A DNA stretch of 64,000 nucleotides, taken from the NCBI RefSeq assembly GCF_964355755.1, contig NC_092679.1:4772001-4836000 (forward strand), read 5' to 3'. The stretch is from Antedon mediterranea (Eukaryota > Echinodermata > Crinoidea > Comatulida > Antedonidae). Positions 12,381 to 25,800 of this stretch are shown here, in pieces; the stretch's first letter is position 1; each line of letters starts with the position of its first letter. The translations under genes and the position numbers were made by a program. The notes under the pieces are model-generated. The model was not told the DNA's origin, did no database searches, and worked only from the letters and a program-made list of their open reading frames with translations.

Positions 12381-13899
12381 AAATTTGGACATATATTTCA
12401 ATAAAATTTAGTCCTATGACTTGGGTTTTAATATGCATAAATATACAATACAATACATTAAATAGTACAAACTGTACAATTTTTAGATTAGACAAAGTGT
12501 TTAACACACTTAAGAGCCATTGTCTGTAAGAATCAAAGAAATATCAAAAAAAGTGGCAGACTCAAAAAAATGGATTTCTTTCAAATTTTGCACATGGCTA
12601 TATATGTGTTGAGAGAAATCAAATATGAAGTATTTTTTATTTCAAACGTATATTTCCATGGCAACGGCCAAATTTGTGTTTTTGACAAATTTTGTCCTTT
12701 TTTAAGGTTTTTTAAAATGGATATTGGCACTACTTTGATGAGCGATATTTTTGTGTTGTTCATTTAATTATAAAAAATAATTAGTGTATGCATAATAACA
12801 ATGCATTGTGTACCTGTTTCAAATTTTTTTTTTTTTTTTTTATTTCATACTTTGGGAGATACCATTTATTTAAAAAGGGGTGTTTTTCACTTTTTTTAAA
12901 TTGTTCAATGCAACTAAACTTTACTTCACCATAACGCCCAAAGTGGTGTATTTTTTTAGCTGATTTATTACAAATAGGTAGTTCTAATGTTTAATAATTG
13001 ATTTCTAAAATAAAATACTGGGGTAAATTTAAAATCTACAAGCAGTGTTGCGAGAAACATAGGCATTTTTATATAAAAAAAAACATGGTATATTAGTAAA
13101 AACATTTTATTTTCTTTGATTATTTGATTTGAAACTCATTGGTCAGAAAAATTCTTAATGTTTTATATAGTTCTAGTTGTGTTGTGAGAAAAAAAATTAA
13201 TTTTTAATTATAGATTCTGTAATTCCCAGTTTTAATGTCATTTTATAGGTTATATCCTCTGGAAATTTGAATAAATTATCAGATCGTTGTGAATTTTAAT
13301 CTTTGCAACAGATTACTCCTCTCTTATTTTGAAGCTCCTCTTTCATTTGTTTACTTCTTTTATTTGCTAACCTAAGCAGATCCCATATGCCCATCCACCA
13401 CCACTTTCGACTACCACCCCTCCCCACCCCCACCCCGACTATAACCACAAAAAGATAAACTGCAACAATTTGGTCGATCATCCACTATAGAGTGTCAAAT
13501 GCATGCATTCAAGCACCACCCACACTGCCGCTACTATCGCCCCAATGAATAGACGGATTCAAACTCCTCCATCCAACCACCTCCCCCTTTTCTCCAAGCC
13601 CCCACCCACCCCAAGTTAAAAATTGCAATGCAAAAGATAGGACATAAAGTTAAGTTTTTAGACCCTCGCCTTCAACCACCTAACTATTTAAAAGTCCTGG
13701 ATCCACCACTTTCCCCTCCCCAAAATAGAACCAATCAAAAGTCAATGATATACTCAGGTATGTTAATGCTACATAACAAATATTGAAGCCCTGATTTGAA
13801 ATTTCATTTCATTTAAGGTCAGCATGTAAAATATCACACTTTATTATTAAATATTGGTTTTAAATTCTATATTTTTTTTACTGTGATGGTTGGATTCAG

Positions 13900-15560
13900 T
13901 AATAATTATTAATTAATAATTATCTGATAATTATTTAATTTCCCTTAGTTATGCATAGCAACAGTTACTATGGTAACTAAAAATGAGATATTCTTTAGAT
14001 TTTGCATATTTATCTCATACAAATTTAAATTTGTAGATTATTAGCAGGCATGCCTTATTTGCATTTTCAAATTACCGTTTCACAAGGTCATATTCGTAAG
14101 CACTTTCTTCTGTGATTATTTTTATTCATGAAAACCCCATATTTTATTTACAGCGGCCACCTCCCTTAACGGACGCACTTTGAAAAGCCTGTTTGTTCTT
14201 CCTATCTAATTAGTGCATTTGGTGCTTACCGTAAGCAGCTGCGAGCACCTTTTTATACTAAAAGTGAGATTTTTTGTAAGCGGCCAATCGAAAAATGTGA
14301 TACTTATTGCATGGACCTATGAATTAGAGGTGCATGTTTATTGTATTTCTTTATATATTAGCTTTATTTTGAAGAGGTTTTAAAAACATTACTGTGAAGA
14401 GATGAGAAAACTACACAGATTTTGACCGACCATTTTTCATATGATAAAAGTTTTTAAAATTTGTCTGAAAATGCTAAAAAATACTAAACCACCTGATTAT
14501 AAATAATAATATGCCTACAATTAGCTGGAAAATTGAGAGGCTCGATTCGTTAAGAATATCGTATATAGCCATAATAAGTGATTTTGGCCCTTTATCGGCA
14601 GAACCTCCCGTAATGGGTCACCGCCCGTAAGCGGCCACTTTTCCAGGTCCCGAGAGTGGCCACTTACGGGAGGTTCAACTGTATTTAACAAAACAATTAT
14701 CCTTAGTTACGCATAGAAACAGGTTCTAAGATAACATAGATAATACATTTTGACATAACTTGACCCAAAAAATTTTTTTCACAAGGTCAGACATTTTCTG
14801 GGATTCAGTAGATAAGTAAATTTGGGAAAAGGTAGTAAAGCTATGTAATCAATTGTTTGTAGTCATGAAACCCCATATTAAAAATATTGTACTTAGTTAC
14901 GTATAGAAACAGTTGCTACAATACACTATAGGTAAAATGTTGATGTCATTTGACCTCAATATGTAAAATTTTTATTTTTTCATGAAACTCCATATTTAAT
15001 TTTTTTTTTAAATATCATTTGTTACGTAAACAGGTTTAAGATAACACTAAAGGTCATTTTTTTAACCTTTATTCAGATTCGTCAAGACTTTCTTTCTGAG
15101 ATTATTAGGATTCAGTATTTAAAGTAAATTTGGCAAAAAGTAGAAATGTAAAACTATGTAGAAAAAATGTTTTTTATTTATGAAAAACTCCTTATTTTTT
15201 TTAAATTTTCGCATAGAAACAGTTACTATGGTAAAATGTTGACCTCAAAATGAATGAATTTACAAGGTCAAGTTTGTCATTAATGGAATGCAGTAGAAGT
15301 AAAATTGAGAAACATGTACAAATGCAATCAATTCTTTGTATTTATAAAAACGCCATTTTTTACGTTTTTTAAAAATTACTTTCCTTAGTTACACATAGAA
15401 ATGGTTGCTAAGGTAACACTATAGGTAAAATATGAAAATTGTTGAGAATTGTTATGAACTATCTTGTAAATTTTGATCAAACATTAATAGTTGTAGTAAA
15501 GTGGGGACCTGTCCTGTTTTGCAATCTGACCCCTTTTGACCTCAAATGACCTATTTACAA
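13900..15560 (+). repeat. Degenerate ~190-bp tandem repeat inside the long-TIR element
   Basis: At least six units recur, each with a cttagttacgcatagaaaca-like start, a gttgctaaggtaacactata-like block, an atttacaaggtca block, a gggattcagta block and a tcatgaaaaccccatattt block. Starts lie near 13946, 14701, 14891, 15018, 15208 and 15381. Spacing varies through indels and through the MITE inserted at 14151-14681. Confidence 0.6.
14151..14681. mobile_element. Tc1/mariner-type MITE with TA target duplication
   Basis: The left end CAGCGGCCACCTCCCTTAAC and the right end (reverse complement CAGTTGAACCTCCCGTAAG) are imperfect inverted termini of the CAGT-GAACCTCC type, flanked by TA on both sides. 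At 531 bp it has no coding frame, so it is non-autonomous. It splits the ~190-bp repeat array and is therefore younger than it. Confidence 0.65.
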
Positions 15561-16446
15561 GGTCAGATTTTTTGGGAGGTCTTTCTGTATCTCTTTACAC
15601 AAAATAGATTTAAAAATTTATAAAAACCATTGACTCAATTATTTCCAAGTTTAACATTATTTTCCATCAACTAAATATTTCAATGCAAAATACTGTTTTT
15701 CTGGCAATTAATTGAAATAAACCTGGCAACACATTCTCCTATTTTATCTAAACTATTCGTATGACTCTAGTAGCAATATGACAAGCCATATATACATTTT
15801 ATTATTGGATTAGCCATATTTAAATTGTGTTTCATGTGTTTTGTTTGTTGATATTTTGTTATATTTTTTGCATTTTTCGTATTTTCCTGGCAACACAAAA
15901 CCTATGTACGAAATTTACCCCAGTGTTTTTTTCGTGATTATTGTTGAAAAACCTATTGACTATCAAATTAAAAAACCTCATTGATTTAAAAACACCACTT
16001 TGGAAGTTATAGGTACGTTTATGAGGTATACTTTTATAAAAAAAATATTTTTTAAAAACACCCCTTTTTAAAATAATGGTATCAACCAAACTCCATTTTG
16101 TAATTTATTTTTTTTCTACATTAAATGGAACTCAATACATGTTGTTTACACTGCTATAAACAAAAACCGTATAATGTAAGTATTTTTGGTTAAAATAAGT
16201 ATACAAGTTTGTACTTTTTCACTATAGAAAATCTGTGAAAAATGGCAAAAACAACAAAATTTGGATAATTGACCGTTGTCATGGCAACGGAGGCTAAAAA
16301 TTAAAATGAATGTTGTAGATATGCTTTTTATTGAAATGTCTATTCATGGTAAAAATTTGAGAGAAATCCATTTTTTTACATCTGCCACCAAATCTTTGAT
16401 TTTTACAGACAATGGCTCTTAAAGATGTATTGTCCCTTTGTCTAAT

Positions 16447-17583
16447 TCAAAAAAAAAAAAAAAAGAATTTCGAAAAAAGTGGGTCATTTTGAAGTATCAT
16501 AATAGTTATTAACTTTCACCAAAAATTAGTCGAAAAAAAAATCATTTAACTGAAATACAGACGTTTTTTTGTTCAAAAAATAACTTTGACTTCCAAGTTT
16601 TCGATCAAAACATAATTATCTCATGCAATGCGCTTGTTTGGCTACTCTGTATGTATAATCATAAAACTTCCTCACAATCTGTGTGAAAACACCTTCTCAA
16701 CCGCGACAAGTTGTAAATAATCCTAATTAGCATCATGCATAATGCATACTCGTGGTTTGAAATCTTTGTTTACTTTCGCTCGTGACGATTTTCCAGACAA
16801 AATGTAATCAAATTAATTTACCTGTTAATTACGTAAACTTAATGTTTTTGGCTCGAATTTTCGACTTGAAGTGAATAACTTTAATATTACTTTGATATGG
16901 CCAATTTAAATTTAGAATATTTTGACCTTCATTTTTTGTGTTTCAAGTAACAATACATCTTTAAATTTGCGACTTAAGAACAATTCATTTTCATTGAACA
17001 GCGATTAAATATGTTGTATAATTTAAAACAAATTAAATTTTAATCAAAAGTATTTGAGGTAGGGGAGTGTTTAAACTTTTACTACAATTCCAGCAATTAC
17101 AAAACTAGCAGAAAAAGACAAACATTAAAATGTAGAAACAGTTTGCCTCGTTGAAATATAACCTTTCATTATTCACCAATAATGCCATTATTTGTACCAT
17201 TACACTTATAAACATTCATTATATTGTATAATATTACACGCATTGTTGTGCATGCTCCTGTTGACATTGTTATGTACAATGTCATAAAACAAGACACAAT
17301 AATACAGTAAATACGATAACATCCATCTCCATCATAATAATCTTTTGTACACCTAAGATTGATTATAATTATTGAAGGTACTTTGCTAAAAGTCACAACA
17401 AAATATAGGTTATCATTATGTTGTCAATATTAACAAGAGGATCAACGATAGAATATCCCACTCACGTTTGAAATACCTTTTGAAAAGTTATGAGAATCCA
17501 TTCCTCACTTGTGGATTAATCAATGATGCAGTGGGTCTATTGATAGTTTCACTATGTTGACTCATTAAAGATGAGTCTAATTA
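16447..17583. other. Intergenic and THADA 3' flank
   Basis: AT-rich. A dispersed repeat with taacctttcattattcacc and cattatttgtaccatt words lies at 17155-17240, and similar copies occur near 55735 and 60790. The THADA stop is at 17584. Just downstream on the minus strand is a small hairpin (GACTCAT/ATGAGTC, 17559-17577). No clear polyadenylation site was assigned. Confidence 0.4.
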
Positions 17584-20500
17584 TTAATAAATATTGTCAA
17601 AGTTGTATCTATGTCCTACATCGTGACATTTCTTCTTTACCACATCCCAAAGTTCATTCACCTTTGACCCAAAACATACAGAAGTCTTCTGAAGCAGACC
17701 TAACCCAGCATTAATACGCATTAATTGAATTTGTACGTTTTCGTAACGCGTGGTATCGACGAATCGTTGCTCAAGACCAAGGTGTTCATGTTTGTCCCAA
17801 CATAGAAAATCTTCTAGCCTTGTTTTCAATACGGACTGATAGAGAGCGCTATCTATCTTCATTTTTAAATCTGCGTTCTTCTCAATGGTGCTACAAAAGC
17901 TGTTGACTAACATCTTTGTTAGGAGAATATCGTCATTATTAGTGTTAGCTTCTCCTCTATCGAACAGTTTATCATCTTCAATCTTAAATTAAAGTAATAA
18001 CATTAATATTTATTCTATCAATATAACAGTACATTTTTAAAAAGACAGATACAAGTGTCAAACCTGACTTGAGGCTTTTATTTGGATTGCTAATTTATGT
18101 ATGAGGTGTAGACAGGGGTGGCAGTTGTTTAATAAACATGATTTTGCTTTTCAACAACATATATACCTTATTTACCTTTTAAAAATTCTAACTGACTTAA
18201 TTGTTATATTTTTCCAACCCATTGGCATGTCTAAATAAATAAATTGATTTAGTGTACTTACCTCCTTTATAATAAACTCTTCCGGCTCGCCTAATACTAG
18301 GTTACATAGCATCTTGTACAAGGAACATGTATTCGTTGAAAGATGGATTTCAATCATAATATCAATGGCTAATTTTAGGCCTAAGTGGGCATGGACATCC
18401 CAGTAATACCAACCTATAAATAAAAGAGATTTCTGAACTAATGATTGAAGGAAGTAGAAATAAAATCATTGGAATACAAGAATTTTCGCTGAAATATGTA
18501 TCATTTCTCACTAAAGATAAGTTTGTCTTCTAAAATTTAAAGATTGTCTCCTAAAGTGTAAAATCGTCTTTTGAAAAACTTACTATCTGTGAATACGGAT
18601 GGAACATGTTTAGCAAGGCTACGTATGCAGCTGGTCATAGACGCCCTCACATCCGAGTCGTTGTCTTGTAACAATTGTAGAACAGTACACCACACATTCA
18701 TTGGTATATCACCTAGATAAAGATAATTTAAATAATATATTACTACCATAGATGATTGAACAATTCTAAAGCTCGATCTGTGTACACTATCAAATTTTAC
18801 GCGACAACAAAAATGTGATGTGCCCATATATACATTGGTGTAACGCTCAGGCATTTTGATCGTTTTTCTACATATTTAAATGCATGTTTTTCTCCTGGGC
18901 ACTTCTCTGCTATAAGCTCCTGGGCCCTGGGGTTTAGCCAGTGAGCGCTCATAACTGTTACGCCATTGCATATATCAACATAATGATGTCATATCACTAC
19001 TATATTTGAGCACATCACACTTTGTTTGTCAAACTAGTTTAATAAGTAACTATTTTATTCTCGGATATTGATGAGTGGTTCAAAATATTCTAAAGGTCAA
19101 TCGCAGTCCGCAGCTTCTTTGTACCTGCTAGAGATGTTTACCTAAGCAATGGTGAGGATCAACTAGAAGGAAGAGAGTGACATCGTTGAGCATTTTTGCT
19201 ATCGCTAGTCTCAATTGTGTCGTGTGTTCTGCAAAACTTCTTCTTTCGATCAGTTCAACAAAACTCTTAATATAACCTCTGGCAGATTTGTCCTCAGGAT
19301 CCTGTGAAGAACAATTAAAATAACAAACCTCTTACAGAATGCTAAATTAAACATTTCTAACATTTCTGTTAGTTCTTTTAAAACCAAATTACTTAATTAT
19401 CTCAATATTTATTTTTTAAATAATTTTGATATTGAAAATGTGTGTAGTTGGTCGCTTTCTTGTCGATGCTTTTATTGTCGAACGTAATTTATTTATTTTT
19501 CTGTTCTGGGTTGACCAACTAGCATAGGTGTTTAGCACCTGTTTGGTCTTTCCGTGCCTCCTTTATAATTGTTTTGTCTTCTTTGTTATGTATATGGCAG
19601 AAATTGAATAAATAAAAAAATAAATAAATAAAAATAAACGCAAATAAAATAGAAAATAATAAGAATAATAATATGACGATCTTATATGGCGCTTAATGTA
19701 TAAAGCCCCTAAGCGTCTCACTATTACAGTAGTCTTTTTTTGGATCAAACACGTCTGGAAACATACTCCCACAATGTTGCAGCCAGTTGTGTTTTGACCA
19801 ATACCAGGTACACATTTGTACACCTGGGTGGATAGAGGCAAACTGAATCAAAGTAGTTTACCAAAGGATTCAAGTAATGCGACGAGCATTTGATTCAAAC
19901 CGACGATCTCACAATCAATACTCCAACGTCCAACACACAGCGACCATACAACAGTAACAGTATTATTAAATTGGAATGTTAAATACATTACCTCAATCAC
20001 AGATTCATATAGATGTGGAATCAGAACCCCTGCGACAAAAACTACTCCACAAACAAGATCATCTCTTAAAAAAAAAATGAAGAAGTTAATATACAAAACA
20101 AAGACTGCATAGTAAAAACGTTGAAATTCAATGCATTTAATGTTTGAAGTAACATATAGCATACCTAACATTCTCAGGAGTAGCTAGGCCGAGTAAGATA
20201 TGAGCCAATTGTATGATTGTTAACTGCCTACCATCTTCAAAAAGCCAGGGAAAACAAAGTGTCATTGGATGAATGCCAAGAACCTCCAGTACCTGAAAGT
20301 AATGACAAAAATATGTACTGTATACTATTAAGTATGGCTGAATTAAACTTTTTATCTGTATATTCAACTATCATATTACTATCCACATGCCATACTGCTA
20401 GCCAAATCTATTTAATACAAAGTAACTAAATTACCTTTATTTTACATTCATGGTGGGTTTCTGAATACAACATGGAAACTAATTTCTTGAAAACATCCTG

Positions 20501-22846
20501 ATTTCTGGAAATATTGAAAACTTTCTGGCAACTTTGGTTTTCACAATCAATTCTGAGATTACATTCCACATGCAATCTGTTAAAGATGTGTTCTAACACC
20601 AGAAGTCGCGCCTCATAGACTTTGGACGATAAATGTTTGGAGACTATTCTTGTGAAGTCACCAGAACTCTGTGAACCTTCTAAATTGCTTACAGTACTTG
20701 GAACCAAACTCAATTCTGTATCTTCATTTGCAAGCATATCTGACTTTCGAATGTCCGCAGAGACAACTGCTTTCATCAAGGCTACATGATCTAAGGGTAG
20801 TTCATCCGATACTGGTTCGACATCCTGATGAGTTAACCTTGCTATTTGCTCCTGCAACTGCCTAAGTTCTGGAACCAGACCCGTGGTAGTGGTTGCCATC
20901 CATGATGTTTCCATAACAAAGATGTTAAGGATATTCATAAACTCTGCTTTTGTTACAGCACATTTGTTTACACTAAAAAAAGAATTTATTTTCACAATAT
21001 ATTTGATATACTGTAGCGGGTAATATAACACCATATTGTCTTGGAAGAAAAACACACCAACGATTGTTTTTGTTCCGAGATGTCCCGAGTTGTTAATGAG
21101 CGCGCATTTATTGCCCTGGTATTAAACTGAGCATTCATAGTATTCAAATAGCGTGATCATAATCAAACAGCACACAAATATACTTTCTTCCGGGATTTCT
21201 CACGTGTGTGGAAACGTGTAATAAATTGGGAGATGAAACCTGGTTAAAACTTGTTACAACTTGTAACAATTAATGCAGATGTTATATATTATACTTTCTA
21301 AGACATACAGTACCTAGATCTCAACCACATGCAATCCTTGAAAGATGATATGGCTCGCTGAAGAAGCACTTCTTGTCTAACATTTAACATGTGATGATGG
21401 CTTTTGAGAGTCTGAAGAAGTTCATGAATCTAAAAACAAAAATACTGTCATTTAAAGGTCTGTCTACACCATCAAACTAGTTTTATGTGCCCAAATATGG
21501 TAGTGATGTGCCCAAATATGGTAGTGATGTGCCCAAATATGGTAGTGATGTGCCCAAATATGGTAGTGATGTGCCCAAATATGGTAGTGATGTGCCCAAA
21601 TATGGTAGTGATGTGACATCATCATGTCTATAAGGGCACATCACATTTTTTTGTCAAAGTTTGATAGTGTAGACTATAAAAAAGACTAGACATAAAACGT
21701 GATAATTACTTTATAGGTTATCCATAAATACAGAACTTCTCTATGAAAGTCTCATTTACAGCCAGTTGAAAAACCTTACTTTCATCTAATAGACTATAGT
21801 AGGCCTAAATTTATTTGTTGTTCAGTTGGTTAAGCTTGCACCCTCCCCCTTTTTAAGAAAACAAATCCTGGCTACAGACTTGAACGGGGAGAAATAATAT
21901 TATGATATAATAATAATAATAATAATAATATATATGACAACATCTAAAATTGTACCTGTAACAGATTACCATGAATCTCATTCTGATGGAAGTTCTGTGC
22001 TTTCTGTTGTGGAAGAGATTTGATGAGTGATTCTACCATTTTGCTGATCTCTCCGGAAGGCACAAGAGAAGCAAGAGCTCTGGCAGACATCGTTCTGGTC
22101 TTGTATATGGCACTTGAGCCACATCTTGGAGTAGAATAGAATATAAAGAAAGAAAATTGAACTTGCACAATTTCCTATTGCACAATTAGCTTTTGCTTTT
22201 TAAACGACTAACTGACCAAAATTTGTCATGATCCACTGTGCTCATGCAGGAATATTGGGATGTTTCACCACTCTCTAACTTGACACAGTTTTGATGATTT
22301 CTAGGTCCAGGCAACGACCTAGGTAGGTCGACCAATGACACAGCGATTGACCTGACCTAGGTAGGTTGTTCGCAAATCTCCATAATTAAGAGGCTACAAA
22401 GCAACAGAACTTTACAATCATCTGAACATGTCAAAAGTCTCTGCGTTATTGCGTCCCATTGCCTCTGGACCACACCCAGATTTCGAAACTGCCAACATGA
22501 AATATTTTTAGGTACAGTAATCCTGTGTATACAAACTGTCAGAGTATTACTTTATCATTATTAGGTGGTCCACCATATTATAATTTTTCTTTAAATATTA
22601 TTTCTATATCAATCAATTAATACCAACCTCTGCACTAATGGAACAAACGGTGAAAGACTTAAGTTGGCATCGGACCCATCTGTTGGTGATGGATATAGCC
22701 GTGATAGAAGAAGCAAGATGGGAAAGAGGCTAGGCTGAAGGTATCCAGTGTCAGACATGGGTTGGAGTCCAAGACAAGCTGACAGTTGATCCAGAAGGAA
22801 TGCATGGAGTCTTGGAAAGCGCGTAAAGAATTCTCTACCGGTCATA
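17584..22846 (-). CDS. THADA: THADA exons 25-34 (C-terminal part)
   Basis: Coding exons: 22628-22846, 21956-22124, 21314-21429, 20435-20972, 20165-20292, 19992-20064, 19142-19301, 18584-18712, 18262-18413 and 17584-17982. Exon 25 holds TGREFFTRFPRLHAFLLDQL and LLSRLYPSPTDG. Exons 25 and 26 join as VQR-CGSSAIY, matching the vertebrate MRCGHSPVY. Exon 26 ends NEIHGNLLQ. The last exon carries the acidic DLFDRG-type linker and a Cys-containing tail ending in NFDNIY. The far C-terminus is less conserved, so its boundaries rest mainly on splice sites and phase. Confidence 0.88.
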
Positions 22847-25800
22847 CTAATAATATAAAGCAAAATAAAATTTAACATCAAAGTTTCTAACACAACAACT
22901 GTTTATTTCCAATTTAGTTATCATTTATTTCTAAAAGCACCAAAAAACTTGCCAATTTTTGCGTGCTAGTTCCTCTGTTTGTCTGCGAACACCAAATATG
23001 CGATTTATAAGTGCTGTGAACAACAACGTGCTGGAATTACGTACCTAAAAATAAAATAAAATAAAAAATGTTTTTTTTACACATTAAGGATCTTGTAAAA
23101 ATTATTCCACTGCAGTTACTGCAGTAACTACACTTTTTCCACTGCAATACCATATGTTTTTAGTTTGTTTTATTGTAAAAGCAAAGAACTTATAACACAA
23201 GAATCTCCTGTTCGTCCGCAGCGCGTAACAATTTCGAAAGGCATTGTGGGATAGAATAGAGCTAATGGGTGGCGCCATTGTGAGCCATGGAGTAGGGCGC
23301 CCGAATCAAATTAGAAAGTCAAAATCATAGAGGGGATCTGCTAATACTCTAGGGGGGATAGAGTAATTGACTGAGGAGTAGGGCGCCCGCATCAAATTAG
23401 AAAGTCAAAATCATAGAGGGGATCTGCTAATACTCTAGGGGGTAGAGTAATTGACTTCCTAGTTTGGAGGGGGCGCTGCTCCATCCTGTGAAATGGCGTC
23501 GCCCAGTTTGACCTTTTAACCCTGTACTTCCGATACTGTGTTTTGAATGCAAATTGAAGAACAGGAGATTCTTGTGTTAGAAGTTAGTGCAGTAAACAGT
23601 ATGTATGATTTATTCCAAAAAAGTATGTTAAAATAATTGCCGACTTGAGGGTAAACAAACTGATAAGTTAATACAGTAACTACAGCAGAATAATGTCGAC
23701 ATATTCTCTTAAATTAAATAAACATTAATTAAGAAAAAATATGAAAATGAATAAACTCATACTATATATATATATACATATACTTTGAATAGGTCATTTT
23801 GTAGTTAATCAAGTTAATCAGAAAATTAATTAGAAAACACCCCAAAGAACAATGTTTTCACTTATAAAAGAACAAAATAAATGAGTAAATTCAACTAAAA
23901 ACATATTGACTTCCAGTCAACTCGACTATTTTTTTGGTTTAAATTGCAGTTTTTTCCATGTAATAATTTGTTTAAATCCAATTTTTGGTCAAAATGGCAT
24001 ATTTAACAGAAAAAAAGTTCTTTTTTCAGTTGGACAAATATATCTTAAAATTTTGTTAATAAAACAGGTTGTATGTTACTTACGATCCACAACTGAGATT
24101 TAAAACCTAATATTGAAGCCTTTACTCCATCAGCTATGTAAGGATACACATCTTCCCCAAGCCTGGTGTCTCGAAATAACGCACATATTATGTTGAGAGC
24201 GTGCACCTACAGTACAATTATAAATGTTTCTACTCAATCAGAGAAAAACTGAATATTTAAAATTTCTGTTTGAGTTAGAAGAATTTTAAATTAAATTATT
24301 AGGCCGGTAAAAAGTCTGTGGTCGGAGATCCGGGACTCAACTTATTTTAGGCTGGACTATAGCTAAAAATATAAAGATGCTAGAATGATGATTAGTGCCT
24401 TGGTTGTCTAACAAGGTGACTATAAATACAGCCTATACTAACTACATATAGAGAGCCTAGAAACTTAGGATTTGTACTATCAGTTAAATGAACGTAAACC
24501 AGTGTTTTTGCTGTAATGAAGTTTTTAACAAAAGCATTTTGCTTCGTGAATCGGGCTCACATGATTATGTTATGAATTTATGAAACGCAGAAGGAGACAA
24601 ATATGTTTGATTTAAATTGTTGCTAGTAAAAATTGATTCTGGGCAAGTAAATATTTTAGCTCAACTATAGCATATTATTTCAACTTTTTACAGCCCTGAT
24701 TAAATCAGATATGCATGACATTATATTTACCTGAGGAGCGATTTCTTGTCCGTCATCTTGTTGTGTGGGAATTGCAAGTGGGATTAGTATTGACATTGTT
24801 TCTTGTAGACTTTGCCTTCGTAATGAGCTAGGCTCTGATGTCACCAGGGCCTGGAGAAAAAAAAAGATGTCCATTTGTTCCGAGAGATATCTTTTCCATC
24901 TAGCTTACATCTGGAAAGATTTCTAGCTAATTTCATATCAGTTTTACAAAACTTTACATAGAAAAGCGAAATAATTGTATATTTTTGTATAGTTGTATAA
25001 TATATTTTTGTATGGTTCTTTTTATATTTGTTTGTTTTATATATTTATATAAGGACGCCTTGATTGCTGTTTATGGTTACCCTCTTTAAATAAGGTTTAA
25101 TACAAAAATGAATTAAAAAAAAAGTCGAATAAAAAAATAAATTTTCACGACTTTTAATGAAAGCAAAAACTTTTTCCTGGTCTGGTTATCCTTGTTTTTT
25201 GTTGCAAAATTCCATAATTTTAAGATCTTCAGCTATATAATTATGATTCATAAATATTATATATAACCTGTATGGTAAATGGAACACCAGCACTTCTCCT
25301 GGTTGCACAAAGCACCTCACCTCCACTACCAATGTCTTTTAGTAAATTGTTCAGCCATTTCTTGGGTAAACATTGTAGAGGGGTGACTGAACTCCTGTAA
25401 AAACATTATGTTGTGATTTATTCACTTTATCATTATGTCATTCATGAAGTAATGTTTCTTACTTTCAATGTATAAGAATTAGTTCTGTTCCTGTCCTCAC
25501 CTCCATAAAACTACACAAAGTTGGTTGAAACCCACAGACGCCAACTCAAACGCTCCTCTGTGCTTCGATTCTAACAGAAGTTTAATGAAAAAGTCACCCA
25601 TTTCTATCACCTGTTTGTAGAAGATAAATAAATTTGTTAAATAATGTAAAACTACCAAAGACTTATTATCGAACCATACCATATGAAACATCACCTGTTG
25701 GTGACTCAATAGCGATGGTTGTTGTTCATGCTGTTGCGAGATCATCCCCAACATTAAAGACACCTCCTTCATACTCCGCCAACAGCAGACTAACATTGCC

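Larger units (their letters stand above)
12486..16446. mobile_element. ~4-kb element with long diverged terminal inverted repeats
   Basis: The left end (gattagacaaag, then aagagccattgtctgtaa, a run with aaaaaatggatttct, ccatggcaacgg) recurs in reverse complement at the right end, in the same order. A second matching block (gataccattt, aaaaggggtgttttt, caaagtggtg) lies ~350-450 bp further in on both sides. The inverted termini are therefore at least ~500-700 bp long but diverged. No transposase frame is visible inside. The centre carries a ~190-bp degenerate tandem repeat and a nested Tc1/mariner-type MITE. A non-autonomous long-TIR DNA transposon or foldback element fits best. Confidence 0.6.

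Noticed and set aside
19855-19935. Exon-like frame GLNQMLVALLESFG between THADA exons 30 and 31
   Set aside because: Exons 30 and 31 join in phase 0 without it. Including it shifts the next exon into a stop.
22295-22375. cctaggtaggtc palindromic words as a regulatory site
   Set aside because: An intronic imperfect inverted repeat of ~75 bp, more likely a MITE remnant; nothing ties it to regulation.
22375-22490. Minus-strand frame FRNLGVVQRQWDAITQRLL in THADA intron 25
   Set aside because: Exons 25 and 26 join directly as VQR-CGSSAIY, matching vertebrate THADA. The frame ends in a stop before a usable donor.
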